Source: Sphingomonas paucimobilis NBRC 13935 | Lineage (GTDB): Bacteria > Pseudomonadota > Alphaproteobacteria > Sphingomonadales > Sphingomonadaceae | NCBI RefSeq assembly: GCF_000739895.2 | Contig: NZ_BBJS01000014.1 | Location: forward strand, 1-64,000 | Direction: 5' to 3' | Length of the DNA: 64,000 bases | Shown: piece after piece, positions 51,328 through 61,579 of the stretch | How the letters are laid out: the number at the start of each line of letters is the position of its first letter | Numbering within the stretch: the stretch's first letter is position 1 | Notes under the pieces: generated by a model | Database searches by the model: none | The model's input: the letters and a program-made list of their open reading frames with translations, nothing else | Told to the model about the DNA's origin: nothing | Position numbers and translations under genes: made by a program

Positions 51328-52200
51328 TCATTTCATCCAGGCGGCGTCTCGCCAAGCCTCTGCCAGATGCGCGATAAGGGCCGGGACGGCGGCCGGTGCG
51401 CCGATCGGGGCATGGAGACCCAGAATGCCGACCGCCACCGATCCCTCATAGCGCGGAAGCACGCGGACCAGCCGTCCGTCCGCCAGCGCATCGGCGACAT
51501 CCCATAAAGAGCGTAAGGCAATCCCGGCGCCGGCCAACGCCATCTCGCGCACGACCTCGCTCGAATTGGTCTCGATCAAGCTATCGCCCGTCACCGTCGC
51601 CCCGGTGAGCCGCCAGGGCAGTTGGCCGTTCGCCGCCAGCAACCGATGATCGGCGAGTGCCGCGATGCCGGTCGGCGTGCCGGCCTGTGCGAGATAGGAG
51701 GGGCTGGCGCAGAGCACCCGACGATTGTCCGCGAAGCGATGCACGGCCAATCCGCTGGGCGGGGCCGCCGTGATCCTTATCGCCAGATCGACCCGCTCCC
51801 CCATCACATCGACGAAATCATCGGTCAGGTCGAGTGAGAGGCGTATCGCCGGATAGCGTGCCAGAAAGCCCGGCAGATAGGGCGCGACCCATAGGCGGCC
51901 GAAGGAGGTCGGTGCCGTCACACGCAAGGGGCCGGTGGGTCCCGCCGCGATATGCGAGACCCGCGCCTCCGCCGCCCGCAGGCCCGCCACCAGCGGGGCG
52001 ACTTCGCCATGAAAGGCCGCGCCCGCCTCGGTCATGGTCAGCCGCCGGGTGGTGCGGTGGAGCAACCGGACGCCCAATCGAGCCTCCAGACGGGCGATCC
52101 GTTTCGAAACCATCGCGGGCGACAGCCGCCATGTTCTGGCCCCACCGGCCAGACTACCGGCCTGTACCACATCGACGAACAGCGCGATATCGGGATCCAT
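51328..52200 (-). CDS. LysR family transcriptional regulator
   Basis: A 290-residue regulator of the group that includes many AaeR/DsdC-like paralogues. The helix-turn-helix is near the N-terminus ([22 protein letters not shown]), followed by [21 protein letters not shown] and a periplasmic-binding-protein-fold domain ([19 protein letters not shown]). AGAGGAAC precedes the ATG. It is divergent from glcB with a 99-base gap and may control malate synthase; the ligand is unknown. Confidence 0.9.
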   Translation of the reverse strand: MDPDIALFVDVVQAGSLAGGARTWRLSPAMVSKRIARLEARLGVRLLHRTTRRLTMTEAGAAFHGEVAPLVAGLRAAEARVSHIAAGPTGPLRVTAPTSFGRLWVAPYLPGFLARYPAIRLSLDLTDDFVDVMGERVDLAIRITAAPPSGLAVHRFADNRRVLCASPSYLAQAGTPTGIAALADHRLLAANGQLPWRLTGATVTGDSLIETNSSEVVREMALAGAGIALRSLWDVADALADGRLVRVLPRYEGSVAVGILGLHAPIGAPAAVPALIAHLAEAWRDAAWMK

Positions 52201-52299
52201 TCGTTCCTCTGGCGATCGACAGGCGTGCGATTATGCCATCTATCGATGCGAGTGGCGATGCCCTATTCTATGTCGGAAGAGAGGAATGGGAGAGTTGCT

Positions 52300-54405
52300 A
52301 TGATCGACCGTCACGGCCTGTCCGTCGCCCCGGCACTGGTCCGCTTTCTGGAGGATCGTGCCCTGCCCGGTAGCGGGGTGGACGTTGATCGCTTCTGGTC
52401 GGGGATGGCGGACGTCTTGGCACGCTTCGCCCCTGAAAACGCCGCCTTGCTGGCGAAGCGCGATGCTCTGCAGGCGCAGATCGACGATTGGTATCGTAAG
52501 GGCGGCGCGCATGACGGTGCGGCGCAGCGCGGTTTCCTGACCGAGATCGGCTATCTGACGCCCGAGCCCGCACCTTTCACGATTGCGCCGTCCCATGTCG
52601 ATGACGAAGTCGCGCGGCTGGCCGGGCCGCAGCTCGTCGTGCCGATGCTCAATGCACGCTTCCTCCTGAACGCGGCCAATGCGCGCTGGGGCAGCCTATA
52701 TGATGCCCTGTACGGGACCGACGCCATCCTGCTCCCCAGCAGTGCGCGGGGATATGACCGGGATCGCGGTGATGCCGTCATTCGCTGGGTCCGCGATTTT
52801 CTGGACGATGCCCTGCCCATTGCCGGCAATTGGCATGACGTGACCGATGTCGAGGCGGCCGCCGCCACTTTGCGCGATGCGAGCCAGTTCATCGGCCGGA
52901 GCGAGACCGGCCTGTTGTTCCGGCATCACGGCCTGCATATCGAGATCATCGTCGACCGCACCCACCCGATCGGCCAGACCGATGCGGCGGGGATTGCCGA
53001 TGTTCTGCTCGAATCCGCGCTGACGACGATATGCGACCTGGAGGACTCGGTCGCGGCGGTCGATGCGGAGGACAAGGTCGCCGGCTATGCCAATTGGCTT
53101 GGCCTGATCGACGGCAGCCTGTCCGCCAGCTTCGACAAGGGGGGCCGCACGCAGACCCGCACGCTGGCCGAGGATCGACATTATCATGCTCTGGACGGCA
53201 CGCCCTTCACGCTACCGGGGCGCAGCCTGTTGTTCGTGCGTAATGTGGGTCACTTGATGACCACGCCGGCGATCCGCCTGCCGAACGGCAACGAGGCACC
53301 CGAAGGCATTGTCGATGCGATCATCACCAGTCTGATCGCCCAGCGTGATGGGCGGGACGGTAGGCCTATGCGCAATGGTCGGTCGGGATCGATCTATATC
53401 GTCAAGCCCAAGATGCACGGGCCGGACGAAGCGGCCTTCGCCAACCGCCTGTTCGATGCGGTCGAGGATATGCTGGGCCTCGACCGGCATCGGATCAAGA
53501 TCGGGGTGATGGACGAGGAACGCCGCACGTCGGCCAATCTGGCGGCGTGCATCCATGCCGTGAAGGACCGCATCGTGTTCATCAACACCGGCTTTCTCGA
53601 CCGCACGGGCGACGAGATCCACACCGCGATGCAGGCGGGCCCGATGGTCCGCAAGGCCGATATGAAGGCCAGCGACTGGATCGCGGCCTATGAGGATCGC
53701 AATGTCCAGATCGGGCTGGCCTGCGGTTTCGCGGGCCGGGCGCAGATCGGCAAGGGCATGTGGGCCGCGCCCGACCGGATGGCGGACATGCTCGCACAGA
53801 AGAGCGCGCATCCCATGGCCGGCGCCTCGACCGCCTGGGTGCCGTCACCGACCGCGGCCACCCTGCACGCGACCCATTACCACCGCGTCGACGTTACCGC
53901 CCGCCAGCAAGCCCGCGCTGCTGAAGCGGTGGCGCCGCTCGAGCGGTTGCTGACGCCTCCGATCGCATCCTCGCCGCAATGGAGCGCGGAGGAGATCACC
54001 GCCGAACTCGACAATAATGCGCAAGGGCTGCTCGGCTATGTCGTGCGCTGGATCGATCAGGGCATCGGCTGTTCCAAGGTCCCCGACATCCATGACATCG
54101 GCCTGATGGAGGACCGCGCCACGCTGCGCATCTCGGCGCAGCATATGGCCAATTGGCTGCTCCACGGAATCGTGACGCCGGCCCAGATCGATGCGGCGCT
54201 GTCGCGTATGGGTGAGAAGGTCGACGCGCAAAATGCCGGTGATCCCGCCTATCGGCCGATGAGCGGGCTGGGCCGCAACGGGTTGGCGTTCCAGGCGGCA
54301 CGCGCGCTGATCTTCGAGGGAACGGCGCAGCCCAATGGCTATACCGAACCGCTGCTCCACCGCTATCGTCAACTGGCCAAGAATGATCGGAAGGACGCCG
54401 CCTGA
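52300..54405 (+). CDS. glcB: Malate synthase G
   Basis: A 701-residue enzyme that condenses glyoxylate with acetyl-CoA to malate, letting the cell use glycolate or C2 compounds. Family marks include [35 protein letters not shown] (catalytic acidic pair), [18 protein letters not shown], and [19 protein letters not shown], with the base Asp in the C-terminal part ([13 protein letters not shown]). Length is close to the usual 720. GGGAGAG precedes the ATG. No isocitrate lyase gene is adjacent. The stop overlaps the carbonic-anhydrase-like start as TGATG. Confidence 0.96.
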   Translation: MIDRHGLSVAPALVRFLEDRALPGSGVDVDRFWSGMADVLARFAPENAALLAKRDALQAQIDDWYRKGGAHDGAAQRGFLTEIGYLTPEPAPFTIAPSHVDDEVARLAGPQLVVPMLNARFLLNAANARWGSLYDALYGTDAILLPSSARGYDRDRGDAVIRWVRDFLDDALPIAGNWHDVTDVEAAAATLRDASQFIGRSETGLLFRHHGLHIEIIVDRTHPIGQTDAAGIADVLLESALTTICDLEDSVAAVDAEDKVAGYANWLGLIDGSLSASFDKGGRTQTRTLAEDRHYHALDGTPFTLPGRSLLFVRNVGHLMTTPAIRLPNGNEAPEGIVDAIITSLIAQRDGRDGRPMRNGRSGSIYIVKPKMHGPDEAAFANRLFDAVEDMLGLDRHRIKIGVMDEERRTSANLAACIHAVKDRIVFINTGFLDRTGDEIHTAMQAGPMVRKADMKASDWIAAYEDRNVQIGLACGFAGRAQIGKGMWAAPDRMADMLAQKSAHPMAGASTAWVPSPTAATLHATHYHRVDVTARQQARAAEAVAPLERLLTPPIASSPQWSAEEITAELDNNAQGLLGYVVRWIDQGIGCSKVPDIHDIGLMEDRATLRISAQHMANWLLHGIVTPAQIDAALSRMGEKVDAQNAGDPAYRPMSGLGRNGLAFQAARALIFEGTAQPNGYTEPLLHRYRQLAKNDRKDAA

Positions 54406-54974
54406 TGCCTCTTTACGCCCTAGACGACCGCCGGCCCAGCGTGCACCCCAGCGCCTGGGTCGCGCCCTCGGCCGATGTGATTGGCGAGGCGATCCTCGAC
54501 GAACAGGCCAGCCTGTGGTTTGGGGCGGTCGTCCGGGCGGACAATACCCCCATCCATATCGGCACGCGCAGCAATGTGCAGGACGGAGCGGTGCTGCATT
54601 CCGATCCCGGCAGTCCGCTGACCATCGGGGCGGATTGTACCGTGGGCCATCATGCGGTGCTGCACGGCTGCACGATCGAGGATGGCTGCCTGATCGGCAT
54701 GGGGGCGACGATCCTGAACGATGCGGTGATCGGCGCGGGTTCGTTAGTCGGGGCGGGCGCACTGGTTACTGAGGGCAAGACCTTCCCGCCTGCCAGCCTG
54801 ATCGTCGGCGTGCCGGCCAAGGCGATCCGTACCTTGGGGCCCGACGATCTGGAAAAGCTGCGTCGATCCGCGCTGGGTTATGCGGAGCGCGCCGGTCGCT
54901 ATGCCGCCACGCTGCAACGAGTTGATGAAGATCGGTCCGAAGCGGCCGTTGACGCCGAGCCTGCACCTGCCTAG
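54405..54974 (+). CDS. Gamma-carbonic anhydrase family hexapeptide protein
   Basis: A 189-residue left-handed beta-helix protein. Hexapeptide turns (VIGEAILDEQASLWFGAVVRADN, NVQDGAVLH, TIGADCTVGHHAVLHGC, GMGATILND) include the His residues that bind metal in gamma-carbonic anhydrases (VGHHAVLH). Many relatives are annotated PaaY/YrdA and have no proven activity. A C-terminal helix follows ASLIVGVPAKAIR. It is translationally coupled to glcB by TGATG. Confidence 0.9.
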   Translation: MPLYALDDRRPSVHPSAWVAPSADVIGEAILDEQASLWFGAVVRADNTPIHIGTRSNVQDGAVLHSDPGSPLTIGADCTVGHHAVLHGCTIEDGCLIGMGATILNDAVIGAGSLVGAGALVTEGKTFPPASLIVGVPAKAIRTLGPDDLEKLRRSALGYAERAGRYAATLQRVDEDRSEAAVDAEPAPA

Positions 54975-54983
54975 CCAGAGGGA

Positions 54984-55694
54984 GTGACGCCGCCCACTAT
55001 CCTGATCGTCGAGGACGATCCCGCCCTTCGGACCCTGACCGCCCGCGCGCTCCAAGAAAACGGGTTCGCGGTGAAACTCGCCAATGCCGCCCCCGAAATG
55101 TGGCAGGCCCTGGAAGTCGGACAGATCGACCTCATCCTGCTCGACATTATGCTGCCCGGGACCAGTGGCATCGATCTGTGCCGACAGGTCCGCCAGAGGA
55201 ACGCGGTCCCGATCATCTTCATCAGCGCCAAGGGCAGCGAGGTCGACCGTGTCGTCGGCCTGGAACTCGGCGCGGACGATTATCTGCCCAAGCCGTTCAG
55301 CACGCGCGAACTCGTGGCCCGCATCCGCGCCGTCCTGCGCCGGGGCGGGCTGGAGAATGCCCCGGGCGAGCGGGAGGCGGGGATATTGGGCTTTGACGGC
55401 TGGACCGCCAATCTGCCGCGGCGCGAGCTGATGTCGCCCTCGGGCGCGCAAGTGGAACTGACGGGGGCGGAATTCGACCTGCTCGTCGCCTTTCTGGACA
55501 ATGCCCAGCGCGTGGTGGCACGCGAGCGGCTGATCGAGCTGTCGCGCGCGCGCATCGGTGACAGTTCGGATCGCAGCATTGACGTGCTGGTCAGCCGCCT
55601 GCGCCGCAAGCTGTCGGGCGCCGGCGGTGCGGCCCCGATCGTGACGGTGCGCGGCGTCGGATATATGCTGAACGTACCGGTCGAACGCCGGTGA
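54984..55694 (+). CDS. OmpR-family response regulator
   Basis: A 236-residue regulator: receiver at 5-120 (ILIVEDD, phospho-Asp in LILLDIMLPG, Lys in PKPFST) and a winged helix at 135-232 (LTGAEFDLLVAFLDNAQRVV, then DRSIDVLVSRLRRKL and VRGVGYML). It starts with GTG just after AGAGGGA. Its stop overlaps the GTG of the sensor kinase gene (GTGA), so the two form a pair. The pathway is unknown. Confidence 0.93.
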   Translation: MTPPTILIVEDDPALRTLTARALQENGFAVKLANAAPEMWQALEVGQIDLILLDIMLPGTSGIDLCRQVRQRNAVPIIFISAKGSEVDRVVGLELGADDYLPKPFSTRELVARIRAVLRRGGLENAPGEREAGILGFDGWTANLPRRELMSPSGAQVELTGAEFDLLVAFLDNAQRVVARERLIELSRARIGDSSDRSIDVLVSRLRRKLSGAGGAAPIVTVRGVGYMLNVPVERR

Positions 55695-57016
55695 TCCGCC
55701 CCTCGGTCGGTCTGCTGGGGCGGATCGTCGCGATTCTGTTGCTGGCGGTCACGATCGAATTCGCCGTCTCGACCTATCTTTATGAGCGGGCCAGCCATGT
55801 CTCGGTACGCGACGACGAAGCGCGGCGGCTGGCCGAGCATCTGATCGTCGCGCGGCGTGTGCTCAGCGAACGCCCTCCCTCCGAACGGGTCGAGGTATCG
55901 GAGGAGCTGACCACAGACCGCTATATCGTCAGTTGGTCGCCCGAAACGCCGCCCCGTCCACCGATCGCCCCAGCCATGGATGGCATGCGCCGCCAGATCG
56001 TCGAGTGGGAGCCGACGCTGGCTGATACCGATATCCATTTGCGGCTGACCTCGCCGGGGCGGACTTCGGTGGTGAGCGGCGATCTGCGGTTGCAGGATGG
56101 GTCGATCCTGACCTTCCGGATGCGTGAGGGCGTGCGGACGCTCGACCTGGCGTTCGGGCGCGTGCTGCTGGCGCTGATCCCGGCCATTGCATTGATGCTG
56201 CTGAGCGGGGCGTTGATCGGCCGCATCCTGCACCCGCTGCGGATGCTCGCACGGGCCGCCGACAAGCTGGGCCGGGGGCAGGGCGGGCAGGGCGCCCTGA
56301 TCGTGCCCGAGCGTGGACCGGGAGAGGTTCGCCATGTGACCCGCGCGTTCAACCGGATGCAGGCGCGTATCGGCCGACTGATCGACGAACAGACCCGGGC
56401 GCTTGCTGCCGTCGGGCATGATCTGAGGACACCCCTCGCCCGCCTGCGCCTGCGCGCCGATGCGATCTCGCAGGATGATGTGCGCGAGGCGATCGGCAAT
56501 GATATCGAGGAGATGGAGGCGATGGTCGCCTCGCTCCTGGCTTTCCTGGGTGGGGAGGGCGATGCCGAGAAGCCGGAGTTGACGGACCTCGCCATCCTGT
56601 GCGCCAATCTGGCCGACGACGCGACCGATCATGGGCGCGATGTCCGCTATGTCGGGCCCGACCATTTCGACTGCCGCCTGCGCCGGTTCGGGATGAAGCG
56701 GGCGCTGACCAACCTCGTCGAAAACGCGCTGCACTACGGCGAACACGCCGTCATCACCCTGGCGGCGGATGGCGCGACGGGTGTGCATATCCGGGTCGAG
56801 GATGATGGGCCCGGCATCCCGGAAGATTCGCTCGAACTCGTGCTCGAGCCCTTTGTCCGGCTCGATGCGGCACGCCGTCGCGATACGGTCGGCTTCGGTC
56901 TTGGCCTGTCGATCGTATCACGTGTCGTTGCCGCCGAGGGGGGCGAATTGAAACTCTCCAATCGGCCGGAAGGCGGGTTATGTGCGGAAATCCACCTCCC
57001 CAACTGTCGGACATGA
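55691..57016 (+). CDS. Sensor histidine kinase, partner of the adjacent response regulator
   Basis: A 441-residue EnvZ/CpxA-type kinase. TM1 (LGRIVAILLLAVTIEFAVST) is at about 8-28, a roughly 130-residue periplasmic domain follows, TM2 (VLLALIPAIALMLLSGALIG) is near 160-180, then HAMP. The phosphoacceptor is in AAVGHDLRTPLARLRLR; N box NLVENALHYG; G boxes DDGPGIP and GFGLGLSIVSRV. The start is GTG at 55691, overlapping the regulator gene. The signal is unknown. Confidence 0.93.
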   Translation: MIRPSVGLLGRIVAILLLAVTIEFAVSTYLYERASHVSVRDDEARRLAEHLIVARRVLSERPPSERVEVSEELTTDRYIVSWSPETPPRPPIAPAMDGMRRQIVEWEPTLADTDIHLRLTSPGRTSVVSGDLRLQDGSILTFRMREGVRTLDLAFGRVLLALIPAIALMLLSGALIGRILHPLRMLARAADKLGRGQGGQGALIVPERGPGEVRHVTRAFNRMQARIGRLIDEQTRALAAVGHDLRTPLARLRLRADAISQDDVREAIGNDIEEMEAMVASLLAFLGGEGDAEKPELTDLAILCANLADDATDHGRDVRYVGPDHFDCRLRRFGMKRALTNLVENALHYGEHAVITLAADGATGVHIRVEDDGPGIPEDSLELVLEPFVRLDAARRRDTVGFGLGLSIVSRVVAAEGGELKLSNRPEGGLCAEIHLPNCRT

Positions 57017-57088
57017 TTTGTCACGCAGTCGCTGCACGGCAGCAAAGATCGTCGCGTATATCGTTGTGTGAGGCGGAAGGACATCCTC

Positions 57089-57118
57089 CGCGATCGCAAA
57101 CCAGATGGTGCGATCGCG
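57089..57118. repeat. Perfect 9-base inverted repeat containing GCGATCGC
   Basis: CGCGATCGC and GCGATCGCG pair perfectly around a 12-base loop, in the 179-base gap between the sensor kinase and the 34-residue gene. Each arm contains the palindromic octamer GCGATCGC. There is no T-run, so it is not a typical terminator. Confidence 0.45.
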
Positions 57119-57195
57119 ACATGTCCGACCGCCACGTCTTCAATGCCGAAACGGCTCGGCGTCATGCCAAGCCGATATCATGCGGAGATTGACTT

Positions 57196-57300
57196 ATGAC
57201 GATGGAGTTCGATTTGTCCGCTCTGGAATTGCAGGGTGCCTTGCTCGTCCTGGCGGTGATCATCACCTTCGCCGCGATCGAGGGCTGGAAGGCCCGCTAA
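57196..57300 (+). CDS. 34-residue hydrophobic membrane peptide
   Basis: A very short frame with GGAG eight bases before its ATG. The product starts MTMEFDLSALELQG and then has one hydrophobic span (ALLVLAVIITFAAIEGW), ending KAR. The acidic-outside, basic-end pattern fits a single-span membrane peptide. It lies between the sensor kinase and the convergent hybrid kinase. Function unknown; the ribosome site and clean span support it, but its size makes it uncertain. Confidence 0.52.
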   Translation: MTMEFDLSALELQGALLVLAVIITFAAIEGWKAR

Positions 57301-57355
57301 CCGTTTTCGTTCCGGGTCCCGCTGCCGACCCCCTCCGGCATGGATCCGATCGAAA

Positions 57356-57395
57356 GGAACAGGCGGTCCGGCCTTATGGCTGGATCGCCTGTTCC
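57356..57395 (-). terminator. Terminator of the hybrid histidine kinase gene
   Basis: GGAACAGGCG and CGCCTGTTCC form a perfect 10-base stem with further pairing inside the 20-base loop. Read on the minus strand it spans the kinase stop codon and is followed by TTTCG. Confidence 0.62.
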
Positions 57396-60300
57396 GAATT
57401 CTCCAGACGCCCGCGCACCGCACCAATGAGCTGCGCCGCCGAATAAGGCTTGGTCAGCAGCGCCGCGTCCATATCGGCCGCATCCGCCGCCATCCCACCA
57501 TCACCCGTCGCAAACACGATCGACAGGTCCGGTCGTAGCTGTCGTGCCCGCCCGGCCAGTTCGATCCCTGACTCGCCCGGCAGATTGATGTCCGTCACCA
57601 GCACATCGATCTGAGCGGTCTGGAGTGCGGTCATCGCCTCCTCGGCCGTCACCGCATGGACGACGACGAAGCCGGCATCCTGCAACGTCTCGGCCGTATT
57701 CGCGCGGATCAGATCGTCATCCTCGACCAGCAGGATCGTCCGACCATCATGCAGTGGCTGCGTGGCTTGGACCGGCTGGGCCGGTTCTGCCTGTTGAGGC
57801 CGCGCAGCCGGGACGGTATTCTCCGTCGGCATCCGCCGTTGCCGTTGATTGGCAAGGACGTGGCGGAACTTCCGGGCCAGCGCCTCACGCGTATAGGGCT
57901 TGGACAGGAGCTCGACGCCCTTGTCGAGCCGCCCGCCATGAACGATCGAATTCTCGGTATAGCCCGAGGTGAACAGCACCGCGATATCGGGTAGTCGCTC
58001 GCGTGCCTTGCGGGCCAGCTCGGGGCTTTTCAGCGTGCCGGGCATGACGACATCGGTGAACAGCATGTCGATCGGAATGCCGCTTTCGATGACGTTGAGC
58101 GCGCTTTGCGCATCGACTGCCTTCAGCACGCGGTACCCGAGGTCGGACAGCAGTTCGACCACAGTCGCGCGCACCTCGGCATCGTCCTCGACGACCAGCA
58201 CTGTCTCGGTGCCGCCGGAGATCGGACCGGTATCGACCGCGACCTCGACATCCTCCGCCTCAAGCGCGCGCGGCAGATAGAGCTTGATCGTCGTGCCGTG
58301 ATCGACCTCGGAATAGATCTTCACATGGCCGCCGGACTGTTTGACGAAGCCATAGACCATCGACAGGCCAAGGCCCGAGCCCTTGCCTTCGCCCTTGGTC
58401 GAGAAAAACGGCTCGAACACCTTTTCGATGATCTCGGCACTCATGCCGCAGCCGGTGTCAGACACCGCGAGCATGACATACTGGCCCGGCGCCACCTCTT
58501 CATGGGTACGCGCATAGTCGTCATCGAGATGGGCATTGCCGAGCTCGATGGTCAGCTTGCCCTGGCCGTTCATCGCGTCGCGCGCGTTGATCGCCAGGTT
58601 CAGCAGCGCATTCTCGATCTGCGCGGGGTCGATGAAGGTGTTCCAGAGACCGCCGCCGACGATCGTCTCGATCTCGACGCCTTCACCGATCGCCCGGCGC
58701 AGCATGTCGTCCATGCCCTGCACGAAGCGCGTGACGTTGACGACCTTGGGCTCGAGCGCCTGACGCCGGCCAAAGGCGAGCAACTGGGACGCCAGCTTGG
58801 AGCCGCGCGACACGCCGGCCATGGCATTGGCCACCCGCTGTTCGGCGCGCTCATTGCCCGCCACATCCTTGCCGAGCAGTTGGAGATTGCCCGACACGAC
58901 CTGAAGCAGATTGTTGAAGTCGTGCGCGACGCCGCCGGTCAGTTTGCCGATCGTCTCCATCTTCTGCGCCTGGGCCAGCGCGCGCTCGGCCTGACGCCGC
59001 TCGCCAATCTCCTCGATGACGCGGTTTTCCAGCGTCTCGTTGAGTTGGCGGAGCTGCGCCTCGGCCCGCTCGCGATGGCGGACCTGACGCGCCAGGACAT
59101 CGGCCTGATCGCGCAGGGCCTGTTCAGCGGCTCGTTGATCGGTGATGTCGGTATGCACGCCGACCCACTCGATCAATTCGCCGTCGCTGCCGATGATCGG
59201 CAAGGCGCGAATGGCAAAAGTGCGCCAGGCACCGTCGTGGCGACGAACACGGTGTTCGTGGATGAACATCGACTTGGTCGCAACGGCGTGGTTCCAGGCG
59301 ACGACCGACGCTTCGGCATCATCGGGATGAACGGCACCCGACCAGCCGAAGCCCTGATATTCCTCGAATGTCTGACCGGTGATCGCGGCCCAGCCCGGCT
59401 GCTCGCCGACCATCCGCCCTTCGGCGCTGTTGGTCCACAGGACGCCGTGCACCGCATCCATCGCGGCGCGGAATCGGCGGTTGCTACGCTCGACTTCCTC
59501 GGCATGGCGCATCCGGTCATCCACGTCGAAGACCAGGATATGAAAGCCGATCACCGCGCCATTCTCGTCGTGACGCGGGATGTAACGGGTTTCCGCCCGG
59601 CGACTGCTGCCGTCGCGATGCTGCAACCGGACATCGGCGACGACCGTCTCCCCCGCCAGCGCGCGGGCGATCAGCGGCTGGCGCTCCGCATAATCGGCCT
59701 CGGTCAGCACGTCGCTGATCCGGCTGCCGATCATCGACTGGGGATCGACACCCAGAAACTCGCGGTAATAGTCGTTGGCGAAGCGATATCTCTCCTCGCG
59801 GTCGACGAACGCGACCAGCACCGGCAACGAATCGGTGATGATCCGCAACTCGGCCTCGCTCTCCGCCAGCCGACGCTCGGCCGCGACCCGGCCGGTATTC
59901 TCGACGACAGTGCACATCACGCCGCCCACATCGCCGCGATCGAGATAGATGGGCGTGTAATAGAGGTCGAACACGACCTTTTCCTGCACCCCGGCGCGCG
60001 TGACGATCAGCGGCTGGTCGCGATAGGCGCTGTCCTCGCCCGCAAAACCGCGTTCCAGGATGGCGCGGTTCCAGTCCCAGATTTCAGGCCAGATCTCAGG
60101 GACAAGACCCCCAAAGGCCGCCGGATGGCGCGGACCTGCGATCGACCGATAGGCGTCGTTATAGATCATCACATGATCCGGTCCCCACATCAGGACCTTT
60201 GCAATCGGAGAATGCACGATATTGGCGACTGTCGTGCGCAGCGCCGAGCACCAATTGTCCGGTGTCCCGAGCGAGGTGTGGCTCCAGTCGAACTCGCGCA

Positions 60301-60505
60301 CCCGTTGGCCGCATTCGCCGCCGCCGACCAACCAATGTTCGGGGGACAGCGCCAGCGTTTCGTCGCGCAGCCGTTCCAGCGCGGCAACGACCATGGCGTG
60401 CTCGTCGGGGTAGCGGCCTTCGTCGAGGGCCTGGGCGACATATCGGTCGAGCTGTGCCGGGAGCGACAGCATTCGCGACAGGGGAGTGCTCATAGGTTGA
60501 CGCAT
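57374..60505 (-). CDS. Hybrid sensor histidine kinase with PAS domains and two receivers
   Basis: A 1043-residue cytoplasmic kinase without TM helices. An N-terminal segment (residues 16-48, [19 protein letters not shown] onward) resembles ParD/CopG-type antitoxin helices. Three PAS-like domains follow (about 75-200, 215-330, 340-465; the last two have PAC ends), then a coiled coil. HisKA has [18 protein letters not shown] near 525, with N box [11 protein letters not shown] and G boxes DTGCGM and [14 protein letters not shown]1 is near 765-880 ([10 protein letters not shown]), REC2 near 920-1035 ([10 protein letters not shown]). A Gln/Pro-rich linker joins the receivers. Start at ATG 60505 or 60493. 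The signal is unknown. Confidence 0.92.
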   Translation of the reverse strand: MRQPMSTPLSRMLSLPAQLDRYVAQALDEGRYPDEHAMVVAALERLRDETLALSPEHWLVGGGECGQRVREFDWSHTSLGTPDNWCSALRTTVANIVHSPIAKVLMWGPDHVMIYNDAYRSIAGPRHPAAFGGLVPEIWPEIWDWNRAILERGFAGEDSAYRDQPLIVTRAGVQEKVVFDLYYTPIYLDRGDVGGVMCTVVENTGRVAAERRLAESEAELRIITDSLPVLVAFVDREERYRFANDYYREFLGVDPQSMIGSRISDVLTEADYAERQPLIARALAGETVVADVRLQHRDGSSRRAETRYIPRHDENGAVIGFHILVFDVDDRMRHAEEVERSNRRFRAAMDAVHGVLWTNSAEGRMVGEQPGWAAITGQTFEEYQGFGWSGAVHPDDAEASVVAWNHAVATKSMFIHEHRVRRHDGAWRTFAIRALPIIGSDGELIEWVGVHTDITDQRAAEQALRDQADVLARQVRHRERAEAQLRQLNETLENRVIEEIGERRQAERALAQAQKMETIGKLTGGVAHDFNNLLQVVSGNLQLLGKDVAGNERAEQRVANAMAGVSRGSKLASQLLAFGRRQALEPKVVNVTRFVQGMDDMLRRAIGEGVEIETIVGGGLWNTFIDPAQIENALLNLAINARDAMNGQGKLTIELGNAHLDDDYARTHEEVAPGQYVMLAVSDTGCGMSAEIIEKVFEPFFSTKGEGKGSGLGLSMVYGFVKQSGGHVKIYSEVDHGTTIKLYLPRALEAEDVEVAVDTGPISGGTETVLVVEDDAEVRATVVELLSDLGYRVLKAVDAQSALNVIESGIPIDMLFTDVVMPGTLKSPELARKARERLPDIAVLFTSGYTENSIVHGGRLDKGVELLSKPYTREALARKFRHVLANQRQRRMPTENTVPAARPQQAEPAQPVQATQPLHDGRTILLVEDDDLIRANTAETLQDAGFVVVHAVTAEEAMTALQTAQIDVLVTDINLPGESGIELAGRARQLRPDLSIVFATGDGGMAADAADMDAALLTKPYSAAQLIGAVRGRLENSEQAIQP

Positions 60506-60579
60506 GGGTAAGCTATACCATCAAGTCAATTGCTCAATCGTTGATATGTCCCGAATTGCGCACGGTTTTCACCAGCTCG

Positions 60580-61206
60580 TCAGCTCGGTTCGGTTTCGGC
60601 CTTGGGGTGATGGGGCTCCAGGATCAGGGTTTGTCCTTCGACCCGCCAGCTCTTCAAGCGTGACAGAAAGTTCATGCCCAACACATCGGTATCGCCGAAC
60701 GCCGGCGAGACGACGACGGGCAGATCATAGGCGCGGATGGTGCCCAGCTTCAGCGTTTCGACCTTGGCGGTCTGGGCGCGGATCATGCCATTGGCGGTAT
60801 TCAGCACCACGGGCATGACGGGAGCGCGCGGCCGCAACCCGGCCGCCTGGGCGCTGGCGACCGAAAGGGCGGTCAGCGTCGCCCCGCTATCCACCAGCAT
60901 CCGGCGACTGACGCCGTCGACCGAGACCCGCGCCCAGAAATGGCCATCGGGCGACATCCGGATGCGCACGGTGTCGCCGACCACATTCTGATCCTGCAGG
61001 TTCAGAATCTGCATCGCCCGCTGGATATAGGGATCGAATTGTTCGCGCTGATGCACAAGGCTCAGCACCAGGCCGCCCAGGATCAGCCAGCTCAGGATGC
61101 TGATGGCGACGCGCAAAACCGGTACCCGCCGGGCGATAAGACCCGCCACGATGACGGCCAGGACGATGACCAATATGGACGTTGGGATGCCCGGAACGGC
61201 AGACAT
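60580..61206 (-). CDS. Retropepsin-like aspartic protease, membrane-anchored
   Basis: A 208-residue protein of the bacterial retropepsin-like family (TIGR02281 type, clan AA). Two TM helices lie at residues 10-26 and 31-50, then a single protease domain: active-site MLVDSGATLTALS and the later hydrophobic VLGMNFLSRL. Dimerisation is needed for such one-domain proteases. Residues 55-75 link membrane and protease. The substrate is unknown. Confidence 0.88.
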   Translation of the reverse strand: MSAVPGIPTSILVIVLAVIVAGLIARRVPVLRVAISILSWLILGGLVLSLVHQREQFDPYIQRAMQILNLQDQNVVGDTVRIRMSPDGHFWARVSVDGVSRRMLVDSGATLTALSVASAQAAGLRPRAPVMPVVLNTANGMIRAQTAKVETLKLGTIRAYDLPVVVSPAFGDTDVLGMNFLSRLKSWRVEGQTLILEPHHPKAETEPS

Positions 61207-61297
61207 GAAAAAGCTTTATCCTCTCAACCCGACACGAAAAGGGTCGGAAGACTAAAGCTTTAACACTGCCAAGATTTACCTCTGCTGACCGGAAAGA

Positions 61298-61486
61298 TCA
61301 GGCCTGTTCCGTCTCACCCAGTTCGGCGGCGGTGAATTTGCGGCCGCCATACCAGCGGCGGAAGCTGCCATCGGGCTGGCGGAAATATCGGTTGCCATCA
61401 TGAAGAACAGGTGCACCCAGCGATCGATAGGCCGCCCAGACGCCATAGACCATGGCGACAATCGCCAGGACCTTGATCCACTCCAT
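61298..61486 (-). CDS. Small single-span membrane protein, function unknown
   Basis: A 62-residue protein with an N-terminal TM helix (VLAIVAMVYGVWAAY), then a short basic/aromatic tail (GNRYFRQPDGSFRRWYGGRKF) read in parts as YFRQPDGSFRRWY and a Glu-rich end. The tail repeats Y/F-R-x-P-D-G-x-F-R-R-W-Y-G, similar to short repeats in small membrane proteins of sphingomonads. AGAGGG precedes the ATG by 8 bases. The gap on both sides is AT-richer than average. Confidence 0.75.
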   Translation of the reverse strand: MEWIKVLAIVAMVYGVWAAYRSLGAPVLHDGNRYFRQPDGSFRRWYGGRKFTAAELGETEQA

Positions 61487-61579
61487 CGACTCATCCCTCT
61501 TATATTATGGAAGAGAGGCTCGCGATAATCATGATGAAGCGCAAGTAAATTACGTGCTGCGACGCGGCAGATATCGAAT

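Noticed and set aside
58106-60511. Plus-strand open frame of about 800 codons antisense to the hybrid kinase
   Set aside because: It mirrors the kinase in a GC-rich genome where third-position bias opens antisense frames; no domain or ribosome site supports it, while the kinase has many motifs.
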